Notes: generated by a model not told the origin, from the sequence alone. DNA of 64,000 nucleotides from Streptomyces sp. TG1A-8 (GCF_030499535.1 NZ_JASTLB010000001.1:5146001-5210000); one strand, 5' to 3'; numbered from the stretch's first letter, positions 1 through 10,234 are shown. Program-made: numbers and translations.

Positions 1-633
1 CTTGCGCACCACGAGCAGCCCGACTCCGGAGGGCCCGCCCCACTTGTGGGCACTGCCCGTCAGCAGCGACCAGTCGCCCTCCACCGGCCCCCACCCCAGC
101 GACTGCGCGGCGTCCACCAGCAGCGGCACCCCGGCCGCCCGGCACGCCTCGGCCACCTCGGCCACCGGCTGCACCGTGCCCACCTCGTGGTTGGCCGACT
201 GCAGGCACGCCAGCGCGGTGTCCCGCCGCAGCGCGCCGGCGAAGTCCGCCGGGTCGACCGCTCCCGTCCGGCCGACACCCACGTGGGTGACCGTCCCGCC
301 GTCCGCCTCGAACACCTCGGCCGAATGGAGCACGCAGGAGTGTTCGACGGCGGACACGATCAGGTGGCGTCCCACGCGCCGCCGCCCGGCCAGCGCTCCC
401 GCCACCGCCGTGTGCACGGCCCGGGTCCCGGAGGAGGTGAACACCACCTCGTCGGCCCGGCACCCGAGGGCCTCGGCGGCCGCCTCCCGGGCCGCGTCGA
501 GCAGCACGCGGGCCCTGCGTCCCTCCCGGTGGAGCCGGGCGGGATCCGCCCACCCCTCGTCCAGGGCGGCCATGAGCGCCTGACGGGCCACGGGATGCAG
601 GGGAGCGGCGGAAGCGGCGTCGAAGTAGGGCAC
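1..633 (-). CDS. cysteine desulfurase / class V aminotransferase, C-terminus outside window
   Basis: PLP-dependent class V aminotransferase of the NifS/IscS type, which would take sulfur from cysteine for Fe-S clusters or other thio-cofactors. The minus-strand reading frame runs open from a GTG at 633 to the window edge (211 codons visible). It begins VPYFDAASAAPLHP, continues with the family motifs FTSSGTRAVH, SAVEHSCVLHS and SANHEVGTVQP, and reaches the PLP-lysine motif GSAHKWGGPSGVG near the edge. The active-site Cys lies in the missing part. No ribosome site precedes the GTG, but a TACCGT hexamer (complement of 640-645) lies six bases upstream, so the mRNA may be leaderless. It is divergent from ctaC. 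NifS-like against other class V enzymes cannot be settled from this fragment. Confidence 0.85.
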   Translation of the reverse strand, partial: MPYFDAASAAPLHPVARQALMAALDEGWADPARLHREGRRARVLLDAAREAAAEALGCRADEVVFTSSGTRAVHTAVAGALAGRRRVGRHLIVSAVEHSCVLHSAEVFEADGGTVTHVGVGRTGAVDPADFAGALRRDTALACLQSANHEVGTVQPVAEVAEACRAAGVPLLVDAAQSLGWGPVEGDWSLLTGSAHKWGGPSGVGLLVVRK

Positions 634-920
634 GGGGCTACGGTAGAACGTGCGCCGGCCGCACCGCCCGGGGGGCGCGGAGAACTCCGCGACCAGCCAC
701 GACGCGGTCCGCGCGCGCAAAGGCGCCGAAACCGCCCGCCCTTCCGGGCGCTTTCGGGCGACCCGCAGCGCGTATGCCCCCCTCCCCGCGAGCCGCCCGG
801 CAGCGTCGGCTAGGGTTTGGTCCGCATAAACATCCAAACCCCTGCCCGACGCAGGGCGGCGACCGACCAGCGAGAAGGCCGCAGCCGACCGCGCGGGCGA
901 GACTCTCGGGAAGGCGCTAC
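634..920. other. intergenic region between divergent desulfurase gene and cta operon
   Basis: This 287-base gap must hold the promoter of the cytochrome oxidase operon. I cannot pick a convincing -35/-10 pair. A TAGGGT-like hexamer near 830 is the best -10 candidate but has no matching -35. The ribosome site GGGAAGG at 908-914 belongs to ctaC. No small gene or RNA motif is recognised. Confidence 0.4.
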
Positions 921-1880
921 GTGAGTCCCAACGGCTCCGACCGCTCGCCGCGGCGCCCGATGCGGCGGAAGCTGCTGCAGGCACTGACCGCGGGCCTGGT
1001 CCTGGCGACCGCAACCGGTTGCACATACAAGGACTTCCCCCGCCTTGGCATGCCCACCCCGACCACGGAAGAGGCTCCGCGGATCCTCTCCCTGTGGCAG
1101 GGCTCTTGGGCTGCCGCGCTCGCCGTCGGCGTGCTGGTGTGGGGCCTGATCCTGTGGAGTGCCCTCTTCCACCGGCGCAGCCGCACCAAGGTCGAGGTCC
1201 CTCCGCAGACCCGCTACAACATGCCGATCGAGGCCCTCTACACGGTGGTCCCGATCATCATCATCTCGGTGCTCTTCTACTTCACGGCCCGGGACGAGTC
1301 GAAGCTCCTCGACCTCTCCAAGAAGCCCGACGTCACGGTCAACGTGGTCGGCTTCCAGTGGAGCTGGGGCTTCAACTACATCGAGAACGTCCCCGGTTCC
1401 ACCGGTGACGCAAGGACCGACAAGAACCTGGCCAGCGTTCCGGACCGGTACAAGAAGGCGTTCCCGGCGAACGCCGGCGGCGTCTACGACATCGGCACCC
1501 CCGGCACGCGGAACCCGCAGAACGGCAACCCCGGCCCCACGCTCTGGCTCCCCAAGGGCAAGACCGTCCGCTTCGTCCTCACTTCGCGCGACGTCATCCA
1601 CTCCTTCTGGGTGCTGCCGTTCCTGATGAAGCAGGACGTCATCCCGGGCCACCCCAACGCCTTCCAGGTGACTCCCACCCAGGAGGGCACCTTCCGGGGC
1701 AAGTGCGCCGAGCTGTGCGGCGTCGACCACTCCCGCATGCTGTTCAACGTGAAGGTCGTCTCTCCGGAGCGCTACGAGCAGCACCTCAAGGACCTCGTCA
1801 AGAAGGGGCAGACCGGTTACGTTCCCGCGGGCATCGAGCAGACGGCCCACGAGAAGAACCGGGAGTTCAACATCCTGTGA
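921..1880 (+). CDS. ctaC: cytochrome c oxidase subunit II (CuA subunit), lipoprotein
   Basis: Subunit II of the aa3 oxidase; it accepts electrons from the cytochrome c domain of QcrC through the binuclear CuA centre. GTG start at 921 with ribosome site GGGAAGG at 908-914; 319 residues. An N-terminal export signal ends in a lipobox-like ATGC with Cys34, followed by two membrane helices (about residues 60-85 and 100-120). The CuA ligands are visible: His227 in DVIHSFWV and the block [12 protein letters not shown] with Cys262, Cys266, His270 and Met273. The open frame extends upstream of 921, but that extension lacks homology and a ribosome site. The stop codon overlaps the ctaD start (GTGA), so translation is coupled. 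Confidence 0.96.
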   Translation: MSPNGSDRSPRRPMRRKLLQALTAGLVLATATGCTYKDFPRLGMPTPTTEEAPRILSLWQGSWAAALAVGVLVWGLILWSALFHRRSRTKVEVPPQTRYNMPIEALYTVVPIIIISVLFYFTARDESKLLDLSKKPDVTVNVVGFQWSWGFNYIENVPGSTGDARTDKNLASVPDRYKKAFPANAGGVYDIGTPGTRNPQNGNPGPTLWLPKGKTVRFVLTSRDVIHSFWVLPFLMKQDVIPGHPNAFQVTPTQEGTFRGKCAELCGVDHSRMLFNVKVVSPERYEQHLKDLVKKGQTGYVPAGIEQTAHEKNREFNIL

Positions 1881-3610
1881 GCATCCTCAACGAACCCCAG
1901 GGTGCCGCGGCAGCAGGGTCCCACTATGAGGACGAGCTGCCGGTCCGGCGCCAGCGCCGCGGTGAAGTGGTCGTCAAGTGGCTCACGACCACCGACCACA
2001 AGACGATCGGCACGCTGTATCTGACGACGTCGTTCGCGTTCTTCCTCATCGGTGGCGTGATGGCGCTGCTCATGCGTGCCGAGCTGGCCCGTCCGGGCCT
2101 GCAGATCATGTCCAACGAGCAGTTCAACCAGGCGTTCACGATGCACGGCACCGTGATGCTGCTGATGTTCGCGACGCCGCTGTTCGCCGGCTTCACGAAC
2201 TGGATCATGCCGCTGCAGATCGGTGCACCCGACGTGGCGTTCCCGCGGCTGAACATGTTCGCCTACTGGCTGTACCTGTTCGGCTCGCTCATCGCGGTCG
2301 GCGGCTTCCTCACCCCGCAGGGCGCGGCCGACTTCGGCTGGTTCGCCTACGCCCCGCTGTCGGACGCGATCCGCACCCCCGGCCTCGGCGCCGACATGTG
2401 GATCATGGGTCTGGCCTTCTCCGGCTTCGGCACGATCCTCGGCGCGGTCAACTTCATCACCACGATCATCTGCATGCGCGCGCCGGGCATGACGATGTTC
2501 CGCCTGCCGATCTTCACCTGGAACGTGCTGCTGACCGGTGTCCTGGTCCTGCTGGCCTTCCCGGTCCTGGCCGCCGCGCTGTTCGCCCTGGAGGCGGACC
2601 GCAAGTTCGGCGCCCACGTCTTCGACGCGGCGAACGGCGGGCCACTGCTGTGGCAACACCTCTTCTGGTTCTTCGGCCATCCCGAGGTGTACATCATCGC
2701 GCTGCCGTTCTTCGGGATCATCTCCGAGGTGATCCCGGTGTTCAGCCGCAAGCCGATGTTCGGCTACATGGGCCTGGTCGCGGCGACCATCGCGATCGCC
2801 GGCCTGTCGGTCACCGTGTGGGCCCACCACATGTACGTCACCGGCGGTGTGCTGCTGCCCTTCTTCTCCTTCATGACCTTCCTGATCGCGGTCCCGACCG
2901 GTGTGAAGTTCTTCAACTGGATCGGCACGATGTGGAAGGGCTCGCTGTCCTTCGAGACCCCGATGCTCTGGGCCACCGGCTTCCTGATCACCTTCACGTT
3001 CGGTGGTCTGACCGGTGTCATCCTGGCCTCGCCCCCGATGGACTTCCACGTCTCCGACTCCTACTTCGTGGTGGCCCACTTCCACTACGTGGTGTTCGGC
3101 ACGGTCGTGTTCGCCATGTTCTCCGGCTTCCACTTCTGGTGGCCGAAGTTCACCGGCAAGATGCTGGACGAGCGCCTGGGCAAGATCACCTTCTGGACGC
3201 TGTTCATCGGCTTCCACGGCACCTTCCTGGTCCAGCACTGGCTGGGCGCCGAGGGCATGCCCCGCCGGTACGCCGACTACCTGGCGGCCGACGGCTTCAC
3301 CGCCCTGAACACGGTCTCCACGATCAGCTCCTTCCTGCTCGGCCTGTCGATCCTGCCGTTCCTCTACAACGTGTGGAAGACGGCCAAGTACGGCAAGCCG
3401 GTCGGCGTGGACGACCCGTGGGGCTACGGCCGCTCCCTGGAGTGGGCGACCTCCTGCCCGCCGCCGCGGCACAACTTCCTCACCCTGCCGCGGATCCGCA
3501 GCGAATCCCCGGCGTTCGACCTGCACCACCCCGAGATCACGGCCCTGGAGCAGCTTGAGCACGCCGGTCACGGCAGTGAGCTCGCGGGCAGCAAGGAGGC
3601 CGGCAAGTGA
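1877..3610 (+). CDS. ctaD: cytochrome c oxidase subunit I
   Basis: Catalytic subunit of the aa3-type oxidase with heme a and the heme a3/CuB centre; reduces O2 and pumps protons. GTG start overlapping the ctaC stop by four bases, 577 residues, about twelve membrane helices. Diagnostic motifs are present: MHGTVML (heme a ligand), FGHPEVY (CuB His, channel Glu and the cross-linked Tyr), HHMYVTG (CuB ligands) and HFHYVVFG (heme a3 and heme a ligands). The upstream part of the long open frame (from 1703) overlaps ctaC and is not real. The 3' end overlaps ctaF by four bases, giving a tightly coupled ctaCDF unit. Confidence 0.97.
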   Translation: MSILNEPQGAAAAGSHYEDELPVRRQRRGEVVVKWLTTTDHKTIGTLYLTTSFAFFLIGGVMALLMRAELARPGLQIMSNEQFNQAFTMHGTVMLLMFATPLFAGFTNWIMPLQIGAPDVAFPRLNMFAYWLYLFGSLIAVGGFLTPQGAADFGWFAYAPLSDAIRTPGLGADMWIMGLAFSGFGTILGAVNFITTIICMRAPGMTMFRLPIFTWNVLLTGVLVLLAFPVLAAALFALEADRKFGAHVFDAANGGPLLWQHLFWFFGHPEVYIIALPFFGIISEVIPVFSRKPMFGYMGLVAATIAIAGLSVTVWAHHMYVTGGVLLPFFSFMTFLIAVPTGVKFFNWIGTMWKGSLSFETPMLWATGFLITFTFGGLTGVILASPPMDFHVSDSYFVVAHFHYVVFGTVVFAMFSGFHFWWPKFTGKMLDERLGKITFWTLFIGFHGTFLVQHWLGAEGMPRRYADYLAADGFTALNTVSTISSFLLGLSILPFLYNVWKTAKYGKPVGVDDPWGYGRSLEWATSCPPPRHNFLTLPRIRSESPAFDLHHPEITALEQLEHAGHGSELAGSKEAGK

Positions 3611-4005
3611 AGATCCAGGGCCGGTTGTTCATCTGGCTGAGCGTCTTCGTCCTGATCATGGCCGTCGTGTACGGCGTGTGGTCGAAGGAGCCGGCCGGTA
3701 CCACGGCGCTCTTCCTGGCCTTCGGCCTGTGCATCATGATCGGTTTCTACCTGGGCTTCACCGCCCGGCGGATCGACGCGGGCGCGCAGGACGACAAGGA
3801 GGCCGATGTCGCGGACGACGCGGGCGAGCTGGGCTTCTTCAGCCCGCACAGCTGGCAGCCGCTCGCCCTCGGCATCGGCGGCGCCCTGGCCTTCCTCGGC
3901 GTGGCCGTCGGCTGGTGGATGCTGTACTTCTCGGCACCGGTCATCCTGATCGGCCTGTTCGGCTGGGTGTTCGAGTACTACCGCGGTGAGAACCGCACCC
4001 AGTAG
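3607..4005 (+). CDS. ctaF: actinobacterial cytochrome c oxidase subunit IV
   Basis: Small accessory subunit of the actinobacterial aa3 oxidase, part of the bc1-aa3 supercomplex. 132 residues with four predicted membrane helices: residues about 3-22 and 30-50, then two more from about 85 after the acidic loop [20 protein letters not shown]. The length and the conserved [11 protein letters not shown] segment fit the family. GTG start in a GTGA overlap with ctaD. A strong hairpin terminator follows. Confidence 0.93.
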   Translation: MKIQGRLFIWLSVFVLIMAVVYGVWSKEPAGTTALFLAFGLCIMIGFYLGFTARRIDAGAQDDKEADVADDAGELGFFSPHSWQPLALGIGGALAFLGVAVGWWMLYFSAPVILIGLFGWVFEYYRGENRTQ

Positions 4006-4023
4006 CACACACCGAGCGCACCG

Positions 4024-4058
4024 GGAGCCCGGACACTCCGCAAGGGGGTCCGGGCTCC
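4024..4058 (+). terminator. rho-independent-type hairpin after ctaF
   Basis: Perfect 11-bp inverted repeat (4024-4034 with 4048-4058, GGAGCCCGGAC arms) and a 13-base loop, 19 bases after the ctaF stop. There is no U-tract, as is usual for Streptomyces terminators. Confidence 0.8.
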
Positions 4059-4135
4059 TGCGTTCGCCGCGGTGTCTGTCCCTCGTACGAGTTACCTACC
4101 GTGCCGGTAGGGTCCGCACCTCATAGCGTGATCGT

Positions 4136-5398
4136 ATGAATCACACTCCGCGGACCCGCACCGTCGTCAGCTGCATCCTGCTGGTGACCGCTCTCGGCGC
4201 GGGCGCCACCGCCTGCGGTTCGGACGGCAACCCCCTGTCGGCCAGGCCGTACGACGCGGCGGACGAGATCTCCTTCAGCGGCCCCACCGGTGCGGGGGAG
4301 CAGGCCGACCCGGACAAGCCCCTGGAGGTCGCCGTCAAGAGCGGTGACGGCCGGATCACGGACGTGACCGCCCAGGACTCCACGGGGCGCTTCGTGGCGG
4401 GTGAGCTCGCCGCCGACGGCAGCCGGTGGCACACCACCTCCCCGCTGGCCGCCAACGCCCACTACACGGTCCGGGTCAGCACTGAGGACCAGGACGGCGC
4501 CCCCGGCCGCAGGGTCCTCACCTTCGACACCACCCGGGCGAAGGGCAAGACGCGGCTGAACGTCACGTTCGGGCCGGACGCCGGCGAGTACGGCGTGGGG
4601 CAGCCCATCGTGGCCGAGCTGGACCACGAGATCAAGGACAAGGCCCAGCGGGCCGTCGTGGAGCGCGGCCTGCGGGTGGACTCCTCGCCGGCCGTGCAGG
4701 GCTCCTGGTACTGGGTGAGCGACAAGGAGCTCCACTACCGGCCCAGGGAGTACTGGCCCGTCCACGCCACCGTCCGGGCGCACAGCAGCCTGGACGGCAT
4801 CAAGATCGGCGACCACCTCTGGGGCAGCAACGCCAGGCCGCTGACGATCACCACGGGGGACAAGCTCGTCGCCGTCGCGGACGCCGCGACGCACCGGATG
4901 ACGGTCTACCGCAACGACGCGCAGATCAACCAGATCCCCATCACCACCGGCAAGCCGGGCTTCGCCACCCGCAACGGCGTCAAGGTCGTGCTCGCCAAGC
5001 AGTACTTCGTACGCATGCGCAGCACCACGGTCGGCATCGCCGAGGGCAGCTCCGACTCCTACGACCTGCCCGTCTTCTACGCCACCCGGGTGACGTGGTC
5101 CGGCGAATACGTGCACGCCGCCCCCTGGTCGGTGGGCTCCCAGGGCTACGCGAACGTCAGCCACGGCTGCACGGGCATGAGCACGTCCAACGCCAAGTGG
5201 TTCTTCGACACCGTCCACGAGGGCGACGTCGTCCAGGTCGTCAACTCCCAGGGCGCCGCCATGGAACCCTTCGGCAACGGTTTCGGCGACTGGAACGTCG
5301 ACTGGGCCAAGTGGCGCACGGGCAGTGCCCTGACGGACACCGGCGAGGACGCCCCGGCGTCCCAGGACGCGGTCCGCCTCCGGCCGACGACGGTGTGA
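4136..5398 (+). CDS. L,D-transpeptidase lipoprotein (YkuD domain)
   Basis: Periplasm-facing peptidoglycan cross-linking enzyme that forms 3-3 bonds. 420 residues. The N-terminus has a signal sequence with a lipobox-like ATAC and Cys27, followed by a beta-sandwich (Ig-like) region at about 45-235 and a C-terminal YkuD catalytic domain from about 245. The catalytic motif SHGCTGMS is present with Cys345, and the flanking VHAAPW and the C-terminal segment match mycobacterial Ldt enzymes. ATG start at 4136. It sits between ctaF and ctaE in the same orientation but is separated from both by hairpins, so it is probably its own transcription unit. Confidence 0.93.
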   Translation: MNHTPRTRTVVSCILLVTALGAGATACGSDGNPLSARPYDAADEISFSGPTGAGEQADPDKPLEVAVKSGDGRITDVTAQDSTGRFVAGELAADGSRWHTTSPLAANAHYTVRVSTEDQDGAPGRRVLTFDTTRAKGKTRLNVTFGPDAGEYGVGQPIVAELDHEIKDKAQRAVVERGLRVDSSPAVQGSWYWVSDKELHYRPREYWPVHATVRAHSSLDGIKIGDHLWGSNARPLTITTGDKLVAVADAATHRMTVYRNDAQINQIPITTGKPGFATRNGVKVVLAKQYFVRMRSTTVGIAEGSSDSYDLPVFYATRVTWSGEYVHAAPWSVGSQGYANVSHGCTGMSTSNAKWFFDTVHEGDVVQVVNSQGAAMEPFGNGFGDWNVDWAKWRTGSALTDTGEDAPASQDAVRLRPTTV

Positions 5399-5408
5399 CC
5401 GCCCGGAA

Positions 5409-5473
5409 GGGGCGCGGGGGCCGTGCGCGGCCGGCCGCCGCCCGGCCCGTGCCGCGCACGGCCCCCGCGCCCC
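5409..5473. terminator. bidirectional 22-bp hairpin between convergent genes
   Basis: Perfect 22-bp inverted repeat (5409-5430 with 5452-5473) around a 21-base loop, placed between the L,D-transpeptidase stop and the stop of the receiver-like gene on the other strand. It can end transcription from both sides. The outer stem begins GGGGCGCGGGG, the same stem seen at 28680 and, in part, at 36416. Confidence 0.9.
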
Positions 5474-5479
5474 GCCGGG

Positions 5480-5881
5480 TCAGACGCCCAGCAGCCGCTC
5501 GCGGCGCAGCAGCGAAGCCAGCGCCGCGGCGAACTCCACCGGGTCCACCGGCGAGGTCACCGCCGAGTCGGCGCGGCTCCACGTCGCCAGCCAGGCGTCC
5601 TGCGGCCGACCCATCAGCAGCAGCACGGGCGGGCAGCCGAACACCTCGTCCTTGATCTGCCGGCAGAGCCCCATGCCCCCCATGGGCACGGCCTCGCCGT
5701 CCAGCACGCAGACGTCGATGCCGCCCTCGTCCAGCTCCCGGACCACCGCCTCGGGAGTCGCGCACTCCACGAACTCGACCAGCGGGACGTCCGGAGCGGG
5801 CCGCCGGCCGGAGGCCAGCCGCACCTGTTCCCGGGTGGTGGAGTCGTCGCTGTAGACCAGCACCGTGGCGGTCGGCTGCAT
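5480..5881 (-). CDS. degenerate response-regulator receiver domain protein
   Basis: Stand-alone 133-residue CheY-like domain with no output domain. ATG at 5881 with ribosome site GGAGGA just upstream. The acidic pocket (Asp12-Asp13) and the Asp of VCVLDGEAVPMGG (Asp61) align with a receiver, but the Thr/Ser after beta-4 is replaced by Met90 and the invariant Lys of beta-5 by Ser110 (AVTSPVDP instead of KPF). Classical phosphorelay switching is therefore unlikely. It is inserted, in opposite orientation, between the two halves of the respiratory cluster. Role unknown; a protein-interaction or pseudo-receiver function is an inference. Confidence 0.8.
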   Translation of the reverse strand: MQPTATVLVYSDDSTTREQVRLASGRRPAPDVPLVEFVECATPEAVVRELDEGGIDVCVLDGEAVPMGGMGLCRQIKDEVFGCPPVLLLMGRPQDAWLATWSRADSAVTSPVDPVEFAAALASLLRRERLLGV

Positions 5882-6026
5882 TGTTCCTCCGTGACGTCGG
5901 TGTCGTACGGGCAGGGCCGTCTGGGCGGATGCTACTCCCACGAACACCACGTCAGCATCGGTTCGGCGGGCAGCAACACTCCGAACGGCACCCCCCGGAG
6001 TGAGGGCTGGATAAGCGAGCGACATA

Positions 6027-6647
6027 ATGTCCGTCGTGGCGACAGCAACGACAGTAGAAACCGGGCACGCGCACCCGTCGGTCAACCGGCCGAACCTCAC
6101 CAGCGTCGGAACCATCATCTGGCTGAGTTCCGAGCTGATGTTCTTCGCGGCCCTCTTCGCGATGTACTTCACCCTCCGGTCGGTGACCGGACCGGCCCAC
6201 TGGAAGGAGATGGCGCACGCGCTCAACGTGCCCTTCTCCGCGACGAACACCACGATCCTGGTGCTCTCCTCGCTCACCTGCCAGCTCGGCGTGTTCGCGG
6301 CCGAGCGGGGCGACGTGAAGAAGCTCCGCGGCTGGTTCATCCTCACCTTCATCATGGGTGCGATCTTCATCGGCGGGCAGATCTACGAGTACACGGAACT
6401 GGTGAAGAAGGACGGCATCTCACTGTCCTCCGACCCGTACGGCTCGGTGTTCTACCTGACCACCGGCTTCCACGGCCTGCACGTGACGGGCGGCCTCATC
6501 GCCTTCCTGCTGGTCCTCGGCCGCACCTACGCGGCGAAGAGGTTCACGCACGAGCAGGCGACCGCCGCCATCGTCGTGTCCTACTACTGGCACTTCGTCG
6601 ATGTCGTCTGGATCGGCCTCTTCGCCACGATCTACCTGATCAAGTAG
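6027..6647 (+). CDS. ctaE: cytochrome c oxidase subunit III
   Basis: Membrane subunit III of the aa3 oxidase. 206 residues with about five membrane helices, family length for actinobacteria. The motifs [36 protein letters not shown] and the C-terminal [15 protein letters not shown], with conserved Glu and His residues, are typical. ATG at 6027. First gene of ctaE-qcrCAB; a 62-base gap separates it from qcrC. Confidence 0.96.
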   Translation: MSVVATATTVETGHAHPSVNRPNLTSVGTIIWLSSELMFFAALFAMYFTLRSVTGPAHWKEMAHALNVPFSATNTTILVLSSLTCQLGVFAAERGDVKKLRGWFILTFIMGAIFIGGQIYEYTELVKKDGISLSSDPYGSVFYLTTGFHGLHVTGGLIAFLLVLGRTYAAKRFTHEQATAAIVVSYYWHFVDVVWIGLFATIYLIK

Positions 6648-6709
6648 CCGGGACCGCTCCCGCACATCCAGAAGCACCGACGCAGAAGATCCTGACACCG
6701 GGGTAATCC

Positions 6710-7522
6710 GTGAAAAAGCTCTCCGTACGACGACGCCATCCGCTGGCGGCGGTCGTCGTCCTACTCCTCGCGCTGGCGGCCACCGGGGGGCTGTACGCCG
6801 CGTTCGCGCCCGCGAGCAAGGCACAGGCCGATGAAACCTCCCAGTCCCTGACCATCAAGGAGGGCCGGAAGCTCTACGTGGTCGGCTGCGCCAGCTGCCA
6901 CGGCACCGGTGGCCAGGGCTCCTCCGACGGCCCGAGCCTGGTCGGCGTCGGCGCCGCCTCGGTCGACTTCCAGGTGGGCACCGGCCGCATGCCGGCCCCC
7001 ACCTCCCAGATGGCCCAGGTGCCGGCCAAGAAGGTCTTGTACACGCAGGCCCAGATCGACCAGCTGGCCGCGTACATCGCCTCCCTGGGCGCCGGCCCGA
7101 GCGTGCCCACCAAGCAGCAGTACGGGCCGGAAGGCGCCGACATCGCCAGGGGCGGCGAGCTGTTCCGCACCAACTGCGCGCAGTGCCACAACTTCACCGG
7201 CAAGGGCGGTGCCCTCACCAAGGGCAAGTACGCCCCGAGCATCGAGGGCACTTCCCCCAAGCACATCTACGAGGCCATGCAGACCGGCCCGCAGAACATG
7301 CCGTCCTTCCCCGACACCACGCTGTCGGAGAAGAACAAGAAGGACATCATCGCGTACCTGAACGCGGTCAACGGCGATGAGACGGAGAGCCCGGGCGGCA
7401 CCGAGCTGGGCGGCCTCGGGCCGGTCAGCGAGGGTCTGTTCGGCTGGATCTTCGGTCTCGGCGGGCTGATCGCCGTCGCCGTGTGGGTCGCCGCCCGGAC
7501 CGCAAAGGCCAAGAAGTCATGA
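6710..7522 (+). CDS. qcrC: diheme cytochrome c subunit of cytochrome bc1
   Basis: Membrane-anchored diheme cytochrome cc that replaces soluble cytochrome c in actinobacteria and passes electrons to CtaC. 270 residues: N-terminal signal/anchor helix (about 10-33), heme site CASCH at 60-64, second heme site CAQCH at 156-160, and a C-terminal membrane helix (about 242-262). GTG start at 6710. The stop overlaps the qcrA ATG (ATGA). Confidence 0.96.
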   Translation: MKKLSVRRRHPLAAVVVLLLALAATGGLYAAFAPASKAQADETSQSLTIKEGRKLYVVGCASCHGTGGQGSSDGPSLVGVGAASVDFQVGTGRMPAPTSQMAQVPAKKVLYTQAQIDQLAAYIASLGAGPSVPTKQQYGPEGADIARGGELFRTNCAQCHNFTGKGGALTKGKYAPSIEGTSPKHIYEAMQTGPQNMPSFPDTTLSEKNKKDIIAYLNAVNGDETESPGGTELGGLGPVSEGLFGWIFGLGGLIAVAVWVAARTAKAKKS

Positions 7523-8577
7523 AAAGCCAAGACATTCCAGACGAGAACCTGCCCGCCGAGCGGGACCACGCGCAGGGCGCGGTGGGCGTCGCGGACGAGG
7601 AGAACCCGTTCGCCGACCCCGGGCTGCCGCCGCACGAGCACCGGATCCAGGACATCGACGAGCGGGCCGCCAAGCGGTCCGAGCGCGTGGTCGCCCTGCT
7701 GTTCACGGTGTCGATGCTGGCCACCATCGGCTTCATCGCCTCCTACGTGGCCATCCCGCACAACAAGTCGATCTTCGTGTTCCCGCTCGGGCACATCAGC
7801 GCGCTGAACTTCGCGCTCGGCCTGACGCTGGGCGCGGCCCTGTTCTGCATCGGCGCGGGCGCGGTCCACTGGGCCCGCACCCTGATGTCCGACGCGGAGA
7901 TCGCCGACGACCGCCACCCGATCGAGGCCCCCCCCGAGACGCGTGCCAAGGTCCACGAGGACTTCCGCCAGGGAGCCAAGGAGTCGGCGCTCGGCCGCCG
8001 CAAGCTGATCCGCAACACGATGCTCGGCGCGCTCACCCTGGTGCCGCTCTCGGGTGTCATGCTGCTGCGCGACCTCGGCCCGCTGCCCCACAACAAGCTC
8101 CGCCACACGGCGTGGGCGAAGGGCAAGCTCCTCGTCAACATGAACACCAACCAGCCGCTGCGCGCCGAGGACGTGCAGGTCGGTTCGCTCACCTTCGCCA
8201 AGCCCGAGGGCCTGGAGGAGCGCAGCGAGGAGTTCCAGGACGAGATCGCCAAGGCGGCCCTGATGATCATCCGGCTGCAGCCGGAGGACATCAAGGACAA
8301 GCGCGAGTACGACTGGTCGCACGAGGGCATCGTCGCGTTCTCGAAGATCTGCACCCACGTCGGCTGCCCGATCTCGCTGTACGAGCAGCAGACGCACCAC
8401 GTGCTGTGCCCGTGCCACCAGTCCACCTTCGACCTCTCCGACGGTGCCCGAGTGATCTTCGGCCCCGCCGGTCACCCCCTGCCGCAGCTCCGCATCGGCG
8501 TGAACGACGAGGGTTACCTCCAGGCGCTCGGCGACTTCGACGAGCCTGTCGGTCCTGCATTCTGGGAGCGCGGATGA
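7519..8577 (+). CDS. qcrA: Rieske iron-sulfur subunit of cytochrome bc1
   Basis: Carries the 2Fe-2S cluster that takes electrons from menaquinol. ATG at 7519 overlapping the qcrC stop; 352 residues. An N-terminal extension is followed by two helices (about 58-80 and 92-115), a twin-arginine Arg160-Arg161 before a third helix (TMLGALTLVPLSGVMLL), and the Rieske domain with CTHVGC (Cys278, His280, Cys283) and CPCH (Cys297, Cys299, His300). From published work on S. coelicolor QcrA, the first two helices use Sec and the third is inserted by Tat; the sequence here has the features needed. The open frame upstream of 7519 lies inside qcrC. Confidence 0.97.
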   Translation: MKSQDIPDENLPAERDHAQGAVGVADEENPFADPGLPPHEHRIQDIDERAAKRSERVVALLFTVSMLATIGFIASYVAIPHNKSIFVFPLGHISALNFALGLTLGAALFCIGAGAVHWARTLMSDAEIADDRHPIEAPPETRAKVHEDFRQGAKESALGRRKLIRNTMLGALTLVPLSGVMLLRDLGPLPHNKLRHTAWAKGKLLVNMNTNQPLRAEDVQVGSLTFAKPEGLEERSEEFQDEIAKAALMIIRLQPEDIKDKREYDWSHEGIVAFSKICTHVGCPISLYEQQTHHVLCPCHQSTFDLSDGARVIFGPAGHPLPQLRIGVNDEGYLQALGDFDEPVGPAFWERG

Positions 8578-10211
8578 GTACTGCACCGAACCAACAGTCC
8601 CGCTCCCGCGGGAAGGCACCGGCCGGCGAGCGCGTCGCCGACTGGGCGGACGGCCGGCTCGGGATCTATTCCCTGGCCAAGGCCAACATGCGCAAGATCT
8701 TCCCGGACCACTGGTCCTTCATGCTCGGTGAGGTCTGCCTCTACAGCTTCCTGATCATCATCCTCACGGGTGTGTACCTGACGCTGTTCTTCCACCCGTC
8801 GATGAACGAGGTGGAGTACCACGGCAGCTACGTCCCGCTGCAGGGACAGCTGATGTCCGAGGCGTTCAGCTCCACGATGCACATCTCCTTCGACGTGCGC
8901 GGCGGTCTGCTCATCCGGCAGATCCACCACTGGGCGGCGGTCGTCTTCCTCGCCGGCATGTTCGTGCACATGATGCGCGTCTTCTTCACCGGCGCCTTCC
9001 GCAAGCCGCGTGAGATCAACTGGCTGTTCGGCTTCCTGCTGTTCGTCCTGGGCATGTTCACCGGCTTCACCGGCTACTCGCTCCCGGACGACCTGCTCTC
9101 GGGCACCGGTGTCCGCTTCACCCAGGGCGCGATCCTGTCCGTGCCGATCGTCGGCACGTACATCTCGATGTTCCTGTTCGGCGGCGAGTTCCCCGGCCAC
9201 GACTTCGTGGCCCGGTTCTACTCGATCCACATCCTGCTGCTGCCGGGCATCATGCTCGGTCTGGTGGTCGCCCACCTGATCCTGGTCTTCTACCACAAGC
9301 ACACGCAGTTCGCGGGTCCCGGACGGACCAACGAGAACGTCGTCGGCATGCCGCTGCTGCCGGTCTACATGGCCAAGGCGGGAGGCTTCTTCTTCCTGGT
9401 CTTCGGCTTCATCGCGTTCATCGCCGGCATCGCCTCCATCAACCCGATCTGGGCGATGGGCCCCTACCGTCCCGACCAGGTCTCCACGGGCGCCCAGCCC
9501 GACTGGTACATGGGCTTCGCCGAGGGCCTGGTCCGCGCCATGCCGGGCTGGGAGATCAAGTTCTGGGGCCACACGCTGGTCCTGGGCGTGTTCGTCCCGC
9601 TGGTCCTGTTCGGGCTGTTCCTCGCGGCGATCGCGCTGTACCCGTTCATCGAGTCCTGGGTCACCGGCGACAAGCGCGAGCACCACATCCTGGACCGGCC
9701 GCGCAACGCCCCGACCCGCACCGCCTTCGGCGCCGCGTGGGTCGCCGGGTACATGATCATGCTGATCGGCGGCGGCAACGACATCATCGCCACGCACTTC
9801 CACCTGTCGATCAACGCGGTCACCTGGTTCGTCCGCATCGCGTTCTTCGTCGGACCGGTCATCACGTTCATCGCCACCAAGCGGATCTGCCTCGGCCTGC
9901 AGCGCCGGGACCGCGACAAGGTGCTGCACGGCCGTGAGACGGGCGTCATCAAGCGCCTGCCGCACGGTGAGTTCATCGAGGTGCACGAGCCGCTCAGCCA
10001 GGAGCACCTGTACACCCTCACCGCGCACGAGCAGTACCGGCCGGCCGAGATCGGCCCGTCGGCCGACGGGAACGGCGTCGAGCGCAAGGTGAAGGCCTCG
10101 GAGAAGCTGCGCGTCAAGCTCAGCAACGCGTACTACGGCGAGGAGAGCCAGATCCAGAAGCCGACCGTCGAGGAGTACAAGGAGATCACGAGCGGCCACG
10201 GCCACCACTGA
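8574..10211 (+). CDS. qcrB: cytochrome b subunit of cytochrome bc1
   Basis: Menaquinol-oxidising cytochrome b with the two b hemes. ATG at 8574 in an ATGA overlap with qcrA; 545 residues. The core carries the helix-B and helix-D heme His pairs ([18 protein letters not shown] and [22 protein letters not shown]) and a long polar C-terminal extension typical of actinobacterial QcrB. Long open frame upstream of the ATG is a shadow of qcrA. A terminator follows at 10235. Confidence 0.97.
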   Translation: MSTAPNQQSRSRGKAPAGERVADWADGRLGIYSLAKANMRKIFPDHWSFMLGEVCLYSFLIIILTGVYLTLFFHPSMNEVEYHGSYVPLQGQLMSEAFSSTMHISFDVRGGLLIRQIHHWAAVVFLAGMFVHMMRVFFTGAFRKPREINWLFGFLLFVLGMFTGFTGYSLPDDLLSGTGVRFTQGAILSVPIVGTYISMFLFGGEFPGHDFVARFYSIHILLLPGIMLGLVVAHLILVFYHKHTQFAGPGRTNENVVGMPLLPVYMAKAGGFFFLVFGFIAFIAGIASINPIWAMGPYRPDQVSTGAQPDWYMGFAEGLVRAMPGWEIKFWGHTLVLGVFVPLVLFGLFLAAIALYPFIESWVTGDKREHHILDRPRNAPTRTAFGAAWVAGYMIMLIGGGNDIIATHFHLSINAVTWFVRIAFFVGPVITFIATKRICLGLQRRDRDKVLHGRETGVIKRLPHGEFIEVHEPLSQEHLYTLTAHEQYRPAEIGPSADGNGVERKVKASEKLRVKLSNAYYGEESQIQKPTVEEYKEITSGHGHH

Positions 10212-10234
10212 TCCGCGCGTCGCCACGCCACGGC

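Noticed and set aside
1703..1876. N-terminal extension of CtaD
   Set aside because: The frame is open upstream of the GTG at 1877, but it overlaps the CuA-site coding sequence of ctaC and has no homology to oxidase subunit I.
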